This document shows, piece after piece, positions 62,234 through 64,000 of a DNA stretch of 64,000 bases. Location: positions 186,001 to 250,000 of the forward strand of contig JBDOQK010000004.1 of NCBI GenBank assembly GCA_040437565.1, read 5' to 3'. Source of the stretch: Albugo candida (lineage: Eukaryota > Oomycota > Peronosporomycetes > Albuginales). Positions within the stretch are counted from its first letter, which is position 1. Every line of letters starts with the position of its first letter. A program made the translations under genes and the position numbers. The notes below the pieces were generated by a model that saw only the letters and a list, made by a program, of their open reading frames with translations, was not told the origin of the DNA and made no database searches.

Positions 62234-64000
62234 TGGTGCTCCATGGTTTGGTGCAGTCTCATAAGTTGTTTATAAAAACGGATGAAGTGATTATCTTGCC
62301 ACGTAATCTGTCCGGTGTTGATCTTCTCTTTTTGCCAGCTGCTGCATACCTGCCCAGCAGAATACAACAAACTTTCTACCCTGTCGAAGATAATGGTTTC
62401 TCTCGACATCTCAAGCCTTCCTACCGTACTTCACCGGATGCTGACCACCCGTATCCTAACAACTTGTCCGTTACATCACCGGATGTGGGTAACTTGTCTC
62501 CTCGTAACTCGTCCATAGCGACCCGTTACCTGTAAAGGATGCGCCCACGTCCTCACCTAGCCCGTCCAACCCTTTACCGGCTGACGTGGTAATTGGCCAA
62601 TCAGAGGCCGATATGGAGATTGAGACACCTCTCTCTCCCATTCCGATTCCTGCCAATCAGCCGGTCGCAATGGATTGTCAAGGATTTCATTACACTGTTT
62701 ATCTGGTTTTTTAACTACCTTCCTTATCCTATCATGAGTCCTTGACCGTGTGAATATCACTTAAGTCTGACTTCAAACCTAGGGAGGCAGATATTTTCCA
62801 AGCTTANNNNNNNNNNNNNNNNNNNNNNNNNNNNNNNNNNNNNNNNNNNNNNNNNNNNNNNNNNNNNNNNNNNNNNNNNNNNNNNNNNNNNNNNNNNNNN
62901 NNNNNNTAACTACCTTCCTTATCCTATCATGAGTCCTTGACCGTGTGAATATCACTTAAGTCTGACTTCAAACCTAGGGAGGCAGATATTTTCCAAGCTT
63001 ATTGCTTGGGTGGGCTCAAACCGCTGCCCAAACTGCCGGGAATCGAACCAACGACCTCCGGCAGGGGGTCTGTGCGCTCAAGTACTTAACCGACTGAGCT
63101 GGGTACGGCACCCCAGCCGGTCGCAATGGAGGTGGATGACGCGTTGCCGTTAGCACCTCGGAGATCGGTTGAGCAAGGGAAGAAAACCGGTAATCGGCCA
63201 AGTCTCGCTGATATCCTGAAGGGTCACGAGAAAATCCGCAAGGATAAAGCGGCTTAAGAAGCAACCTGGAAGGTTGAAATGCCCAAGCCTTTAGCGTCGG
63301 ATCTACGCGCAATTGAAAAGCTGTTCGAAGAGGGCCGTCCAAGTTGGGAGGTTTTGTCTGCTCACTTGATTGCAGCCAAACGTTTCGTATTACCGAGCGC
63401 CAAATTGTCGGTTGTATTGGAGACTGGACAAGCGCTGGTTCGAACCCCACCAGCGCACATTTTGCAATCTTTTGTTCGAGATCATGATAATGTGATATTC
63501 GACGAGCTCTTTAAAGCTGGACAAATTGGCCAATTGGCAAAATTACCTTGTGGTAATTTGAGACTACTTGTTACCGAAGAGGAAGTCTGCCAGAGATTGG
63601 CCAATGAAAATGTAAAGATTCTCGGTAGCAGCTACTCCTTCCAAGAATTTGATATTCTCGGTTCCTGATTTTTTTGGATATTTTCGGAATTGTACCGGAA
63701 ATGTCCACTCAAAAACTTGCGTCGGCATTGCATCGTCTTGGTTGCGATGTTCAGTATGAGAATTTTCGCGAAGCAGTGGCTTCCAGAAGACTTTCCATGT
63801 CGACTTGGAGAGTGTACTCTTTTTTCTTGTTTCTTGCGGCACAAGCTGTCCTTAGCAGCTCAATGTTGGCGGCAAAGTGTGTGAGCGAATATGTATCGAG
63901 GGGAGATACTACTTGGCTCGAGGAAAAGCTTCTCCACTCCCGGTCGATCGGTTGAGGATGGGTCAGCGCAGTCCGCACTGCTTACTGCTGCCGGTGAACA
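62234..64000 (+). mobile_element. retrotransposon ORF (probably LINE ORF1), interrupted by a SINE
   Basis: A plus-strand coding region with Pro/Ser-rich sequence (SSPSPSNPLPADVVIG, IETPLSPIPIPANQPVAM) runs to 62674 and continues after the inserted SINE at 63114 (QPVAMEVDDALPLAPRRS). Further on are MPKPLASDLRAIEKLFEEG, FVLPSAKLSVVLETGQALVR, and a segment of the type LHRLGCDVQYENFRE / STWRVY near 63727-63820. This last pattern resembles the ORF1-like proteins placed upstream of reverse transcriptase in oomycete non-LTR elements. Reverse transcriptase itself would lie beyond the right edge. The copy is not intact. A gag-like protein of another retroelement class cannot be excluded. Confidence 0.5.
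62675..63113 (-). mobile_element. tRNA-derived SINE with 17-bp target-site duplication
   Basis: The target site CAGCCGGTCGCAATGGA occurs at 62658-62674 and 63114-63130, exactly bounding the insert. On the minus strand the element starts with a tRNA-like head holding pol III box A (CAGCTCAGTCGG, 63090-63101) and box B (GGTTCGATTCC, 63039-63049), followed by a non-tRNA body and a tail ending GAAATCCTTGACAA. The apparent 439 bp includes 100 N (62807-62906) and a 95-bp duplicated contig end (62712-62806 = 62907-63001), so the real element is about 244 bp. The intact duplication points to a fairly recent insertion by LINE machinery. Confidence 0.85.

Noticed and set aside
63028-63113. tRNA gene candidate beside the true tRNA-Leu
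   Set aside because: Boxes A and B are present, but the T-stem and acceptor stem do not pair properly, and the sequence is the head of the SINE bounded by target duplications.
63434-63450. GGTTCGAACCCCA, a box-B-like sequence
   Set aside because: No box A or cloverleaf can be formed around it; it lies within the retrotransposon coding frame.
1-64000. CRISPR array, bacterial operons or plastid/mitochondrial DNA
   Set aside because: No short regularly spaced identical repeats of the right kind, and the genes have spliceosomal introns and nuclear-type families.

Overview
The window looks like nuclear DNA of an oomycete, most likely a white-rust species (Albugo). The evidence is: host genes split by very short GT-AG introns (48-75 bp); moderate GC; START-domain and FYVE-kinase architectures of the kind seen in oomycetes; and tRNA-derived and retrotransposon-like repeats. 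The genus is an inference from gene style, not a database match. Introns were placed by eye, using reading frame, GT/AG borders and family similarity.

Layout. 0-10 kb: decayed coiled-coil sequence, a ubiquitin-conjugating enzyme of the UBE2S type, a small basic protein, mitochondrial ribosomal protein bS6, a 153-aa orphan, and a five-exon short/branched-chain acyl-CoA dehydrogenase. 10-32 kb: a gene-poor accessory stretch. It holds two decayed copies of the FAD glycerol-3-phosphate dehydrogenase gene (13.8-14.8 kb minus, 21.2-23.4 kb plus), a decayed aspartyl-tRNA synthetase copy (19.0-19.65 kb), several degenerate members of a dispersed coiled-coil family, one intact lysine/serine-rich gene (19.7-20.75 kb), and an unrecognised island with direct and inverted repeats (23.6-29.2 kb). 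32.8-54.3 kb: a dense block of intact genes. In order these are FAD-GPDH, a CH-domain protein, two START-PDZ-START-membrane paralogues flanking a membrane protein with two thioredoxin-like domains, an 82-aa orphan, UBE2J, an Arb2-like/FYVE/AGC-kinase fusion, a bHLH-like factor and prolyl oligopeptidase. 54-64 kb: repeats, a coiled-coil gene that is the better copy of the relic at the left edge, a retroelement fossil, a four-exon basic protein, tRNA-Leu(CAA), and a retrotransposon ORF split by a tRNA-derived SINE with a 17-bp target-site duplication.

Assembly caution. There are thirteen 100-N gaps. Nine of them (4.6, 5.9, 9.7, 21.9, 32.1, 34.2, 55.3, 56.4 and 62.8 kb) are flanked on both sides by the same sequence (95-815 bp). 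These are unmerged contig ends, not biological duplications; two pairs carry SNPs and look like two haplotypes. The gap at 25.6 kb sits at the centre of an inverted repeat. The gap inside FAD-GPDH makes the gene look broken, but removing the overlap restores one open frame.

Functional themes. There are two ubiquitin E2 enzymes (an APC/C-type chain elongator and an ER-anchored ERAD-type), mitochondrial metabolism (acyl-CoA dehydrogenase, GPDH, bS6), and lipid/membrane signalling (START-PDZ proteins, FYVE kinase). The most novel items are the Arb2-like/FYVE/AGC kinase fusion, the START-PDZ-START-TM pair, and repeated decay of copies of ordinary housekeeping genes beside intact ones.
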